Shown in pieces: positions 9,221-16,612 of a stretch of 64,000 bases of DNA. The stretch is from Alphaproteobacteria bacterium (GTDB taxonomy: Bacteria > Pseudomonadota > Alphaproteobacteria > Caulobacterales > Aquidulcibacteraceae): the NCBI GenBank assembly GCA_026400735.1, contig JAPLOL010000138.1, positions 1 through 64,000 on the forward strand, read 5' to 3'. Under the pieces are notes generated by a model, which had not been told where the DNA came from, did no database searches, and saw only the letters and a list, made by a program, of their open reading frames with translations. A program made the translations under genes and the position numbers. The first letter of the stretch is position 1. The number at the start of each line of letters is the position of its first letter.

Positions 9221-9810
9221 CCACACGCGCGGAGAAAATTGCTGAGCCGGTTGAGGTTGATGGCCGGCGCCAGCGCTCCGACGCAAGCCGGCGCAAAATC
9301 GCGCAGGCTATGCTCGAACTGTTGCGTGAAGGCGAACCCGATCCGAGCGCAGATCTCGTGGCTGAACGCGCTGGCGTAGGCCGCCGCACCGTATTTCGGC
9401 TCTTCTCGGACATGGAAGGCGTCTTCCGCGAGATGCATGCGATCATGACTTCGCGCCTCACGCCCGAATTCGTGCGTCCGTTCCTGGCAACGACGTGGCG
9501 TGCGCGCGTGGACGAATTGATCGAGCGCCGCTCCAAGGCATTTGAAGAAATGCTGCCGATCAAGACGGCAGCGGACGCGCGCCGCTATACGTCGAATTTC
9601 CTGCAGAAAGAGCACAAGAAGGTCACTCGGCTGCAACGCGACGCGCTGCGCAATATTCTGCCTGCGAACCTCGCCAAGGGCGACATGCTGGAAGCGCTCG
9701 ATCTCACACTGAGCTTCGAAGCGTGGCGGCGTTTGCGCTACGAGCAGGGGCTTAGCGTCAAGCAAGCGCAAGCTGTGCTGCGCCAACTCGTGGCGGCATT
9801 GGTCGACTAA
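9217..9810 (+). CDS. TetR/AcrR-family transcriptional regulator
   Basis: GTG at 9217 overlaps the dehalogenase stop (GTGA). The 197-residue product has the TetR layout: a basic N-terminus, helix-turn-helix [20 protein letters not shown] (about residues 46-65), and a helical ligand domain with no recognisable small-molecule signature. Reading frames starting upstream run through the dehalogenase gene and are spurious. It most likely controls its own operon and the divergent MBL/sulfatase operon through the palindrome at 8246-8260. Its stop overlaps by four bases the stop of the convergent FGE-like gene. Confidence 0.9.
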   Translation: MTTRAEKIAEPVEVDGRRQRSDASRRKIAQAMLELLREGEPDPSADLVAERAGVGRRTVFRLFSDMEGVFREMHAIMTSRLTPEFVRPFLATTWRARVDELIERRSKAFEEMLPIKTAADARRYTSNFLQKEHKKVTRLQRDALRNILPANLAKGDMLEALDLTLSFEAWRRLRYEQGLSVKQAQAVLRQLVAALVD

Positions 9811-10739
9811 GGCGCGTTGCCGACGGTTCGAAAGCCAATGTGCGACATGCCCAGCCCTTCATCGCCCGGCTGACGCGAGCCGCTGCGATAGCGTGAGCAG
9901 AAGTTCGGCGCGCAAAGTTGCGACCCACCCTTGATCACGCGCATCGGCGCGTCCGCTGAACGCGACGCGTCCAAGCCATCGCCGCCCACAAAGCGATCGG
10001 ACGTCCATTCCCAGACATTGCCGGCCATGTCGTAGAGGCCGTTGGCATTTGCCGGAAAGCAACCGACGGGCGCCAATCCAGCAAAACCATCCTCGCCCGT
10101 GTCCTGAAATGGAAAGACGCCTTGCCAAGTATTGGCGCGCGGCGTGCCGTGCGCGTCAAACGCCTCGGCGCGCCGATCGGCCGGAGCGGGCGCAGGCCCG
10201 CGCGCCGCAAACTCCCACTCATTTTCTGTCGGCAGCCGCCGCTGCGCCCAGTGTGCGTACGCCTGCGCATCTTCGTACGCGACAGCGACAACAGGATACG
10301 CATCGCGTCCGTCGATCGAAGATGCTTCACCATCCGGATGACGCCAGTTCGCTGTTGGATCAATGCGCCAGCGCGCTTGACCGCGATCGAATACCGCTGC
10401 GCCCATCGGCGCGCCATTTGGCCCAGCGCGCTCAGCGACGGTCACGTAGCGCGTCGCCGACACGAACGCAGCGTATTGCGCATTGGTCACCTCGTGCGCG
10501 TCGATATCGAACGCCACTAAGTCGCCTACGCCGCCAACGCGCTCTTCGGGCTCAAACCGGTTTTCACCACGATCGAGCCGCCCCGCAGCGATCAAAACAT
10601 GCGCATCAGGGGCAAGCGCCGCGCATTGAGCCAACACTGTAGGCGCCTGCTGCGCCTGTCCGCAAGCGGCCAACACCGCGCTCGCAGCGGCCCAAATCAG
10701 GATTTTCAGGCTCGACACCGCCGCTCCTTGCCAAGACAT
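9807..10739 (-). CDS. formylglycine-generating enzyme (SUMF1/FGE-sulfatase domain) lipoprotein
   Basis: About 310 residues. ATG 10739 yields a lipoprotein signal with a VLAAC lipobox; the TTG further upstream is less likely. The FGE fold is well marked: VTNAQYAAF, YPVVAVAYEDAQAYAHWAQ, RLPTENEWEFAARG, DMAGNVWEW, then GGSQLCAPNFCSRYRSGSR and GFRTV. The two cysteines of LCAPNFC align with the copper-binding catalytic pair of true FGEs, which oxidise the Cys in the sulfatase CxPxR motif. A sulfatase with CSPSR lies in the same module at 5451-7094. FGE-like folds without the Cys pair do other jobs, but here the pair is present. Confidence 0.88.
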   Translation of the reverse strand: MSWQGAAVSSLKILIWAAASAVLAACGQAQQAPTVLAQCAALAPDAHVLIAAGRLDRGENRFEPEERVGGVGDLVAFDIDAHEVTNAQYAAFVSATRYVTVAERAGPNGAPMGAAVFDRGQARWRIDPTANWRHPDGEASSIDGRDAYPVVAVAYEDAQAYAHWAQRRLPTENEWEFAARGPAPAPADRRAEAFDAHGTPRANTWQGVFPFQDTGEDGFAGLAPVGCFPANANGLYDMAGNVWEWTSDRFVGGDGLDASRSADAPMRVIKGGSQLCAPNFCSRYRSGSRQPGDEGLGMSHIGFRTVGNAP

Positions 10740-10802
10740 TCTGAAAAAACCTGGGCGCCGGACTTGCAAGCCGCCCCGGCGCTCTTCATTAAGCGGGCCT
10801 CC

Positions 10803-10892
10803 GGAGAGGTGCTAGAGTGGCTGAATAGGCCGGTCTCGAAAACCGGAGTACGTGCAAGCGTATCGAGGGTTCGAATCCCTCCCTCTCCGCCA
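10803..10892 (+). tRNA. tRNA-Ser (anticodon CGA)
   Basis: A 90-nt cloverleaf: acceptor GGAGAGG pairs with CCTCTCC (10882-10888), discriminator G, and the CCA end is genome-encoded. The anticodon stem CCGGT/ACCGG encloses CTCGAAA, giving anticodon CGA (serine, UCG). The long variable arm is typical of class II tRNAs, and the T arm contains GGTTCGAATCC. Reading frames crossing it on the minus strand are translation artefacts. The 3' side is followed by a gene-poor tract, a common situation beside integration sites, but no second copy of the tRNA end is seen in the window. Confidence 0.97.
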
Positions 10893-11164
10893 GGATGCTT
10901 CCAAACCATCTGTATTGGTGGGATAAAACCAGAGCCAAATCAGATTGTCCCACATTCTGTCCCAACGGCGCTCCACGCTTCGTGGCGGGCGAGTGATGAT
11001 ACCTATCGCTTGGGGGACAGCTTCCACGTCGGATCGCACGCAGCGAGACGTCCGCTTCGGGGCAGAAAGAGAAATTGCCGATGGCCTTGGAGCACACCAA
11101 AGCGGACTTTCGTGAGGAGTTGGCGAGGCGGCGCTGATTGGCCCCAAGCGGTCACAGCACACGC

Positions 11165-11365
11165 TTATGCTCGGTCGTCTCGCCGAAAGCCGGCGAGGGC
11201 TTCCAGATCTGACAGGCTCAGTATCTCGCCAGCAGCATTGGTAATGCGAAAATCAGCGTGTCGGCGAGCAAGCGTGCGGGCTTTTTGAGCGGCGCGTTTG
11301 GCATCCTCGTAGAGGTACGTGACCGTACCAGAGGTTTGCAGTCGCAGGATTTCAAACCTGGCCAT
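11165..11365 (-). CDS. small hypothetical protein (66 aa)
   Basis: ATG 11365 opens MARFEILRLQTSGTVTYL, followed by a basic helix (YEDAKRAAQKARTLARRHA) and an RITNAAGEILSLSDLEALAG tail. Codon choice is GC-rich at third positions, as in neighbouring genes, and the alternating beta/helix pattern looks like a folded domain. A TTG two codons upstream is possible. No strong ribosome site is visible. It follows the small Cys-rich gene at 11438-11641 in the same direction. Function unknown. Confidence 0.5.
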   Translation of the reverse strand: MARFEILRLQTSGTVTYLYEDAKRAAQKARTLARRHADFRITNAAGEILSLSDLEALAGFRRDDRA

Positions 11366-11437
11366 TGCCAAGCATGATTGGAAATCCCGGAGGCGGCTGT
11401 ACGCTTGCCGACCGACTCGTCCGCGAATGCAAGCCTC

Positions 11438-11641
11438 TCATCCGTTTGTTTCGCGACGTGTGATGATCAGCGACTGATCCAGATCTTCGGGTTCGAATTC
11501 GTATCGCGTCAACGCCGACCATTCGCCAAGCCTGCGGCTGCAAGGGCATGTGGCAAATCCGGGTGCAGTGTCGTCGCGCGCCACAGTTGTGCGCAGGTAC
11601 CGGCGCCCACATTCGCAATCGATAAGTTCTGCGGGGTCCAC
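11438..11641 (-). CDS. small Cys-pair (zinc-ribbon-like) hypothetical protein
   Basis: About 67 residues from a GTG start at 11641 with GGGG six bases upstream; an ATG at 11701 would add a less protein-like N-terminus. The core is IDCECGRRYLRTTVARDD, then FATCPCSRRLGEWSAL and an acidic tail EFEPEDLDQ. The two C-x-C pairs 22 residues apart suggest a four-Cys metal knuckle. Codon usage looks genuine. It lies in the gene-poor tract after tRNA-Ser, upstream of another small gene on the same strand. Role unknown. Confidence 0.5.
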   Translation of the reverse strand: MDPAELIDCECGRRYLRTTVARDDTAPGFATCPCSRRLGEWSALTRYEFEPEDLDQSLIITRRETNG

Positions 11642-12070
11642 TACGCACCCCACGCGAGGCTTGCAGCAGTGAGCGCCCACCCAGCAAAGAGCGCCGCGCA
11701 CATCAAATAAAAGTTTCGGGCTGATCGGTCGTGCATGTTCGCTCCGGGGCAGGGGGAGCGCAAAGCTGTCTCTCAGGCGCCGACTTCCAACGTCGTTACC
11801 GGCGATATGGCCAAGATACGCCCATTGCGGTGAGCAGCAATCCGACCTCGGCTAACGAGTCTAATTATTACAAGGTTCTAGGCCGAGTGGAGTTACCGCT
11901 TGCGACAGTCAGCTTTCGGCGATGGTTAGAAGCAAACGCTGGCAATTATTCGGCGCAGGTGTCTAACCCATATTTTGAAACGGCCTTCCGGCAAGGCGGG
12001 GGAGCTTAATGCTGGAAGGCCGCCTCAGAAGGGTCGAGCGAGATAGGCGGTTCTCGCTCAACCTTTGGGG
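11642..12070. other. stretch without a supported gene
   Basis: No convincing gene. A 92-codon plus-strand frame (11731-12009) exists, but its first half has untypical composition and no ribosome site. AT content is locally higher (11860-11960) than in the flanking genes, consistent with old acquired or decayed DNA beyond the tRNA-Ser. No transposase, integrase or clear repeat is visible. Confidence 0.4.
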
Positions 12071-12238
12071 TCACGCGACGCTTGCGCAGGTCAGCGGGCG
12101 CGAGCGGCGTTTGCGAGCAGGAAGCAAAGGCCTGTGCTCCGCCTGGTTGTGATGAAGCGCTTCAGCTTCGATGTTGGCGTCGTATATCTCGCCGCAGCCG
12201 GCGCAGATTTTCAGAAGTTCTTGGTGTGCGATGGACAT
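12071..12238 (-). CDS. 55-aa CxxC...HHxxxxHxPL putative zinc-finger protein
   Basis: A 55-residue frame reading MSIAHQELLKICAGCGEIYD, then ANIEAEALHHNQAEHRPLLP and a basic tail (ARKRRSRPLT). The spacing C-x2-C, about 15 residues, HH-x4-H-x-PL is shared with the 54-residue protein at 15580-15744. This suggests one family of tiny metal-binding proteins. The combined Cys/His set could bind one zinc ion. The ribosome site is weak (GCGGAAA region). Its start lies inside the 3' end of a possible 77-codon gene at 12211-12444 on the same strand. Function unknown. Confidence 0.6.
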   Translation of the reverse strand: MSIAHQELLKICAGCGEIYDANIEAEALHHNQAEHRPLLPARKRRSRPLTCASVA

Positions 12239-12444
12239 TTGGGTTTCCGCTCTGCAGCGGATGAACCATGATCGAAAGTGATGTGGATATCGGTACGGCG
12301 CCGAACAGAGTCAGATTGCAAATAAGCGGCCGTCTCTACCCGTAGGGAGTTGGCGCCGTTCACATCGGGCCGCAGCCAACCATTGCCGCGAGCGCGACGC
12401 GCGCCGCCAGAAATCAACCCGCCCACTATGAAACCGTCACGCAT
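12211..12444 (-). CDS. possible small hypothetical protein (77 aa)
   Basis: ATG 12444 has GGGGA six bases upstream, a good ribosome site. The product MRDGFIVGGLISGGARRARG... has no recognisable domain. The last 28 bases overlap the start of the tiny zinc-finger gene in another frame. This could be a true short gene coupled to it, or a fortuitous frame; the translation initiation site is the best evidence in favour. Confidence 0.3.
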   Translation of the reverse strand: MRDGFIVGGLISGGARRARGNGWLRPDVNGANSLRVETAAYLQSDSVRRRTDIHITFDHGSSAAERKPKCPSHTKNF

Positions 12445-12942
12445 CGACGTTCCCCGTGGGCGCGCAACGCGTTAGCGAGAACCCAATTCACATATTGGAA
12501 ATATGACGCCGTTGGCAGGATGCTCAAAAATAAACGCTAGCGCACAAGCGCGCTAGTGCACGCGCTACATAAGGGGGCCGACATTGATCCATTGCGGTCG
12601 TCAGCTTTCACTATTCATCCTAGTTGAACTCGGACGGCGCCATGTCGCGTCGGGGGCAGGGGATGCATTTCCCGTGGATAGCCCGCGCAAGTGTGAGGCG
12701 CCGTACCGACTGAGCTCTGTCGAGAAACTAGGTACGTGATTGGAGCCGGGGGGCTTCTATCCCGAACGCGAGCGGCCTCCTTTGACCATCAAGGAGGCCG
12801 TTTCGCTGCGAAGTGTTCGGTATCGCACACTTTGGGCTGAAGTTTATATGTCGGAAAGCGCGCAAACGGTGGCCCCGTTATGCCAGTTCGTGCATCGTAC
12901 TGGCATCGGCCTCCCCGCTTTTGGCGTCGGGCCGACTGAGAG
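12445..12942. other. intergenic region upstream of the Crp-like regulator
   Basis: No supported gene in about 500 bases. It contains a perfect 10-bp hairpin (12772-12799) and a shorter inverted repeat, CTAGCGC/GCGCTAG, near 12536-12556. Short plus-strand frames around 12740-13045 overlap the regulator gene and look like shadows. Confidence 0.4.
12772..12799. terminator. perfect 10-bp hairpin, terminator-like
   Basis: Arms CGGCCTCCTT (12772-12781) and AAGGAGGCCG (12790-12799) enclose an 8-base loop. There is only a short T stretch (TTT) after it on the plus strand, so it is a weak intrinsic terminator at best. It could instead be an mRNA leader structure for the downstream regulator gene, as the right arm carries an exposed AAGGAGG sequence. 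Confidence 0.4.
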
Positions 12943-13722
12943 ATGCGCGTGCTCCCGCCGGCGGAGCTATATGTGCCACACCGACTACAACAGAATGTTC
13001 GGAATCGAATTCTCGCGGCTCTCCCGGCCAGTGAATTCAAGCTGATTATGGACAAAATGCAGCGCGTGGAGCACACGCTCGGCGAGTCCCTGCATCGCGC
13101 CGGCGAACCCATTGAAAACGTGTTCTTCGTCGAAAGCGGCTTCATCTCAGCACTGACGATGCTTTCCGATGGCGCCCCGCTTGAGATTGGATTGATCGGC
13201 GCCGAAGGCGTGGCCGGCGTGTCGGTCATCCTCGGCGCGACCAATTCGTACAGCGAGACCATGTGCCAGACCGGAGGCGGCGCCTTTCGGATCGGCGTCA
13301 TCGCGTTCAAGGAGGTCGTCTCGCACGCGCCCCATTTGCGCGATCTCCTGTTGCGCTACACGCACGTCTTCCACGTCCAGGTCGCGCAGACTGCCGCGTG
13401 CAACGCGCACCATGAGCTGGGGCAACGCCTCGCCCGCTGGCTGCTGGCGGCGCACGATCGCAGCGGCGTGCCAGAATTATCGCTCACCCAAGACCTCATC
13501 GCCGTCATGCTCGGCGTGCGGCGTTCAACCGTCAGCATCGCCGCCAGCACGCTGCAAAAGGCTGGCGTCATTCGCTATCAGCACGGACGCATCACGATCC
13601 TAGACCGGGTCGGTCTCGAGGATGCGGCTTGCGAGTGTTATGAAGCCGTAGCGAGCGAATACCGCGCCCTTTTTGGCGAACGTCCGTTCGAGGCGCCCTC
13701 AGGAAGCGTGCCCGTCTCATAA
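12943..13722 (+). CDS. Crp/Fnr-family transcriptional regulator
   Basis: 259 residues. The cyclic-nucleotide-binding-like domain (about 30-150) shows SLHRAGEPIENVFFVESGFI and IGLIGAEGVAGVSVILG. A C-terminal winged helix follows, with recognition region LTQDLIAVMLGVRRSTVSIA. There is no FNR-type Cys cluster, and residues for cAMP contact are not evident. This subclass is common in alphaproteobacterial stress and redox circuits. ATG 12943 has GAGAG just upstream; ATG 13048 (MDKMQRVE) is an unlikely alternative, as it would lose conserved N-terminal sequence. The next gene encodes a HWE/HisKA_2 kinase, suggesting a common signalling setting. Confidence 0.88.
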   Translation: MRVLPPAELYVPHRLQQNVRNRILAALPASEFKLIMDKMQRVEHTLGESLHRAGEPIENVFFVESGFISALTMLSDGAPLEIGLIGAEGVAGVSVILGATNSYSETMCQTGGGAFRIGVIAFKEVVSHAPHLRDLLLRYTHVFHVQVAQTAACNAHHELGQRLARWLLAAHDRSGVPELSLTQDLIAVMLGVRRSTVSIAASTLQKAGVIRYQHGRITILDRVGLEDAACECYEAVASEYRALFGERPFEAPSGSVPVS

Positions 13723-13812
13723 AACTAGCAGTCGTTCTCGCGAGAGAGTCTGTTGGCGCACAGACTCATTGTGGAAAACAGCGCTCTGTTCCCCGGGACA
13801 CGGGAGATCACT

Positions 13813-14528
13813 GTGAGCGAACGCTACTTGGAAATGAGCGGAGCGACGATTGCTTCGCGGCCTTCAGTCAACGAGTTGCTGGCTGAAAATGCGCGCCTTC
13901 GCGTTCTGTGCGTAGAAGCGAACGACTTGGCGACTCGGCACCAATTGGCGCTGCGCGAAGGCGATCATCGGATCAAGAACAGCCTTCAAATCGTCGCGAG
14001 CCTCATGGGGATGCAGGAGCGCCGCGAGACTAACCCCCTCGCGCGCGCCGCCCTTCACACCGCGACGGCGCGCATTCATGCGGTTTCTCGCATTCACGAC
14101 GCACTGCAGCTTAACGGCAGTAGAAACGTGGTGCAGCTAGGCACTTTGGTCGAGACGATGTGCGCCTCGCTACGCACGATGGCTGGTGATACCTCGCGCC
14201 TGTCGATTGTCGCGGACGTCGATCCCTGGAAAGCTCGATCGAAGTAGCGCAACCCGTCGTGCTTATAGTCAACGAACTCGTTCTCAACGCACTGAGACAT
14301 GCCTTTTCACAGGCGGCGAGTGGCGTCATTCTCGTTACACTGCATCGCACTGACGGCGTGCTGTACGTCAGTGTCGCTGACAACGGCGCGGGGCTGCCGG
14401 TTGGCTACGACACAAAGAACGGCTTCGGCATGAGGCTCGTGCGGATGATGGCGTCGAAGATCGGCGCAACGTTGGAGATCGAAAGCTCTGGCGGCGCGCG
14501 TTTCACGCTCATCGCGCCTGGCGCTTAA
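13813..14528 (+). pseudogene. HWE/HisKA_2-type sensor histidine kinase, frameshifted
   Basis: GTG 13813 (GGGAG eight bases upstream) opens a kinase whose phosphoacceptor motif is EGDHRIKNSLQIVASLMG. The frame ends early at 14247. The ATPase half continues in another frame, with NELVLNALRHAFSQA (N box), DNGAGLPVG (G1) and GFGMRLVRMMASKIGA (G2). Adding one C to the CCC run at 14224-14226 restores one open frame of 238 residues reading DPLESSIEVAQPVVLIVNEL across the junction. So this is a single-base deletion in an otherwise intact gene, or a sequencing error. There are no sensor domains; such soluble kinases act in general stress response networks. Confidence 0.85.
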
Positions 14529-14601
14529 GAATGCGCGCACTGCGCCAACCCTGGCCCCCTAACAACCTCTCGCGCGTTGAGACACGTTAGGAAAATTCCC
14601 C

Positions 14602-15453
14602 ATGAAAAAAAGTACTCTATTCGCCGCGGTCGCGGTGCTCGCGATCGCGAGTCCGCTCGCCGTCAGCACTGCCGCCGCTCAGCGTGATCGCCCTCAGCAA
14701 GAGCAATATCAACAAAACGACCAGCGTGATCGCTACAACGATCAAAACATGCGCGATGACAATGATCGCGGCAATCATCGCGATCGCCGCGAAGACTGGC
14801 GCGACGATCGTGGCCAGGCCCGTTGGGACGATCGTCAACACAACGGCTACTACATGAACAGCCGCTGGACCTATGGCGAGCCGAGCGCGGACATGTATGG
14901 CCGCCAAGGTTTTTCGCTTGGTTATCGCCCGTGGGCCGTTGGACAAAATCTCGGTCAGTATTACGGCACCCGTTTTCAACCGGTAGATTATCGCCGCGAA
15001 CAGCTGCGCAGACCACCGCGCGGCATGCGCTGGGTACAAGACGATCGGGGGGACTACCTCCTCGTCAATCGCTCGGGCCGCGTGATGCAAGTCGTCGTTA
15101 GCGGATACGAGCCTCGTGATCGGCGTCAGAGCTGGCGTGAATCGCGCAACGATGCGCGGTGGGACGACAGCCGTTACAACGGCTATTATCGCAACAACCA
15201 GTGGACCTACGGCGCGCCGCCAGAAGGCCGCTATAGCCGTGACGAAGTCGTCTATGGCTATCAACCTTGGCAGCGCGGCCAACGTCTCGGCTATTACGAG
15301 GGCCGCTACCAAGAGGTGGACTATCGCACCAATGACAGATGGCGGCAGCCGCCACGCGGCTACCACTGGGTCCGCAGCGATGGCGGCGACTTCTTGCTCG
15401 CTGCAATCGCTGGCGGCGTCATTGCTGCGGTGATCTTGAACAACACACGCTGA
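14602..15453 (+). CDS. exported RcnB-family protein with two RcnB repeats
   Basis: 283 residues with a Sec signal peptide (MKKSTLFAAVAVLAIASPLA... cleaved after TAAA). A long hydrophilic D/R/N/Q-rich linker (about 27-75) precedes two related modules. Each contains a Y-x-PW-x3-GQ/R-x-LG-x-YY pattern, VDYR and PPRG-x-x-WV, followed by GDYLLV or GDFLLA. The second module ends in a hydrophobic glycine-rich helix (AAIAGGVIAAVIL). RcnB proteins are periplasmic and linked to nickel/cobalt homeostasis or envelope stress. Tandem repetition is less usual than a single domain. An intrinsic terminator follows closely. Confidence 0.85.
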   Translation: MKKSTLFAAVAVLAIASPLAVSTAAAQRDRPQQEQYQQNDQRDRYNDQNMRDDNDRGNHRDRREDWRDDRGQARWDDRQHNGYYMNSRWTYGEPSADMYGRQGFSLGYRPWAVGQNLGQYYGTRFQPVDYRREQLRRPPRGMRWVQDDRGDYLLVNRSGRVMQVVVSGYEPRDRRQSWRESRNDARWDDSRYNGYYRNNQWTYGAPPEGRYSRDEVVYGYQPWQRGQRLGYYEGRYQEVDYRTNDRWRQPPRGYHWVRSDGGDFLLAAIAGGVIAAVILNNTR

Positions 15454-15473
15454 GCGAACGTCGCGAACAAATA

Positions 15474-15506
15474 AGCCGCTCCGATCAAACCCGGGGCGGC
15501 TTTTTT
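15474..15506 (+). terminator. intrinsic terminator after the RcnB gene
   Basis: A 9-bp GC-rich stem AGCCGCTCC / GGGGCGGCT (one G-T pair) with a 10-base loop is followed at once by six T residues (15501-15506). This is a textbook rho-independent terminator for the gene ending at 15453. Confidence 0.85.
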
Positions 15507-15579
15507 ACGTTTGGCGCTTACTGCAGAGAGTGTTCGACGTCGCACAGACGTTGAGGCCGAATCGTACGAAACCGTACAA

Positions 15580-15744
15580 ATGACCGTTCACAGGCTCCCG
15601 CCGCTGCCTCCGTTTCCTACGAGGCAGACTTCGGACACCAAGCGATGCGAGGTGTGCGGTCAGCGTTTCAGCACGCGTGATCAGGCTCAGGTCTTCCATC
15701 ACGGCGCAGATGCGCACAAGCCGCTTGCGCCAACGTCAGACTAA
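15580..15744 (+). CDS. 54-aa CxxC...HHxxxxHxPL putative zinc-finger protein
   Basis: ATG 15580 gives a 54-residue protein: a proline-rich N-terminus (LPPLPPFPTR), then KRCEVCGQRFSTRDQAQVFHH and DAHKPLAPTSD. The C-x2-C and HH-x4-H-x-PL elements match the protein at 12071-12238 with similar spacing, so a small zinc-binding fold is likely. A TTG start at 15511 would add an unconvincing extension across the terminator-proximal region. The ribosome site is weak. No partner gene is evident; function unknown. Confidence 0.6.
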   Translation: MTVHRLPPLPPFPTRQTSDTKRCEVCGQRFSTRDQAQVFHHGADAHKPLAPTSD

Positions 15745-15941
15745 TTCAGCTGGCGCAGGCGAATATCCAGGCTGAAGCGAGAAGGCAGGATACGCCCCAC
15801 AAGGCAACGATGATCACAATCTTCGCGCCTTCGCGATCAGGCCTATGCATTCAGTTTCCAGTGCAGGACAGGAAGCGGCCCCCTTGGTGGCAAGGGAGCC
15901 GCCCCTAAGTGCGCATCATGGTCCGGCGGGGGGAACACGCG

Positions 15942-16154
15942 ATGCGCGATAGGACCTCGCACACGCCAACTCAGGAGTCTGTGCGCGGCCGCACACTTGC
16001 TGCTGTCGATCCGGCGCGACACGGGAATCCCGGAACCACGGCCCGACTTGATCGTTTTTCTGCAATGGAAACGTTGACACAATCACTCATGGGGACCGCT
16101 GTGTTTGCGGGCTGCATGGGAACTATTCTCGTCGCAGCACGGTGGCTTAAGTGA
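15942..16154 (+). CDS. possible small single-pass membrane protein, coupled to the next gene
   Basis: ATG 15942 has GGGGGGAA eight bases upstream and gives 70 residues. The first 40 are hydrophilic and low in features; the end, TLTQSLMGTAVFAGCMGTIL, is one transmembrane segment followed by VAARWLK. An internal ATG at 16063 would give only the membrane peptide. The stop overlaps the GTG of the following frame (GTGA), which argues for real translation. Function unknown. Confidence 0.4.
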   Translation: MRDRTSHTPTQESVRGRTLAAVDPARHGNPGTTARLDRFSAMETLTQSLMGTAVFAGCMGTILVAARWLK

Positions 16155-16468
16155 CCGCTGATCGAGGACATGACTCCAGGCGAGTAAGCGCCGATGTCGA
16201 ACGCGCTATGGCGGCGGATGGATTTTTCGCTGACGAAATCTCAGTCGAAATGCCGCCTTCTGCTGATGATCCCTATGAAGTCCGCGCAGCTTGGGCCCGC
16301 GAAGTGGTTGCACAGGCCGCGGCGCAAACGATCGACCAACGCAGCGCTCGCGCGCTTCCCGACGGTTTGCGACCGTCGCACTTTTGGGAAGTCGAATTCC
16401 AAAGCGCGTTGGTCGATCCCATCGCCTACGCCCGGTCGATACACCAAAGCCCCCTCATCCTGAATTAG
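16151..16468 (+). CDS. hypothetical protein (105 aa)
   Basis: The GTG at 16151 overlaps the preceding stop by four bases. The product has genuine-looking codon use and an acidic/alanine-rich helical sequence (SADVERAMAADGFFADEISV, YEVRAAWAREVVAQAAAQTI), ending FWEVEFQSALVDPIAYARSI. No signal peptide, membrane segment or known motif is seen. It precedes, convergently, the debranching-enzyme gene. Function not recognised. Confidence 0.5.
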   Translation: MTADRGHDSRRVSADVERAMAADGFFADEISVEMPPSADDPYEVRAAWAREVVAQAAAQTIDQRSARALPDGLRPSHFWEVEFQSALVDPIAYARSIHQSPLILN

Positions 16469-16612
16469 GTGCACCACTGCTGGCGCATCACTCTCACGCA
16501 ATGTCTCGCGGGTTGAATGATCGCGCGACCACTGAAGCGCTACGAGAGATTGACGAAGGCCGCCGGACGCGATCACGCGTTTGACAAAGGCTCGATAACA
16601 CCACCGTTGGCC

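Noticed and set aside
10706-11162. Minus-strand frames across tRNA-Ser encoding RGRDSNPR- or EREGFEPS-like peptides
   Set aside because: These are the well-known spurious translations of a tRNA-Ser gene in reverse; the tRNA cloverleaf explains the sequence.
11731-12009. 92-codon plus-strand frame in the gene-poor tract
   Set aside because: Unusual composition in the first half, no ribosome site, no motif.
10803-12942. Genomic island with attL/attR at tRNA-Ser
   Set aside because: No integrase gene and no second copy of the tRNA 3' end were found downstream in the window, so only a relic is suggested, not an island.
14617-15366. 249-codon minus-strand frame with hydrophobic runs opposite the RcnB gene
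   Set aside because: The plus strand encodes a signal peptide and two RcnB repeats with its own terminator; the antisense hydrophobicity comes from complementing Asp/Arg/Asn codons.
16501-16584. 27-codon frame resembling the start of an antitoxin
   Set aside because: Too short, without ribosome site or partner toxin; a chance frame.
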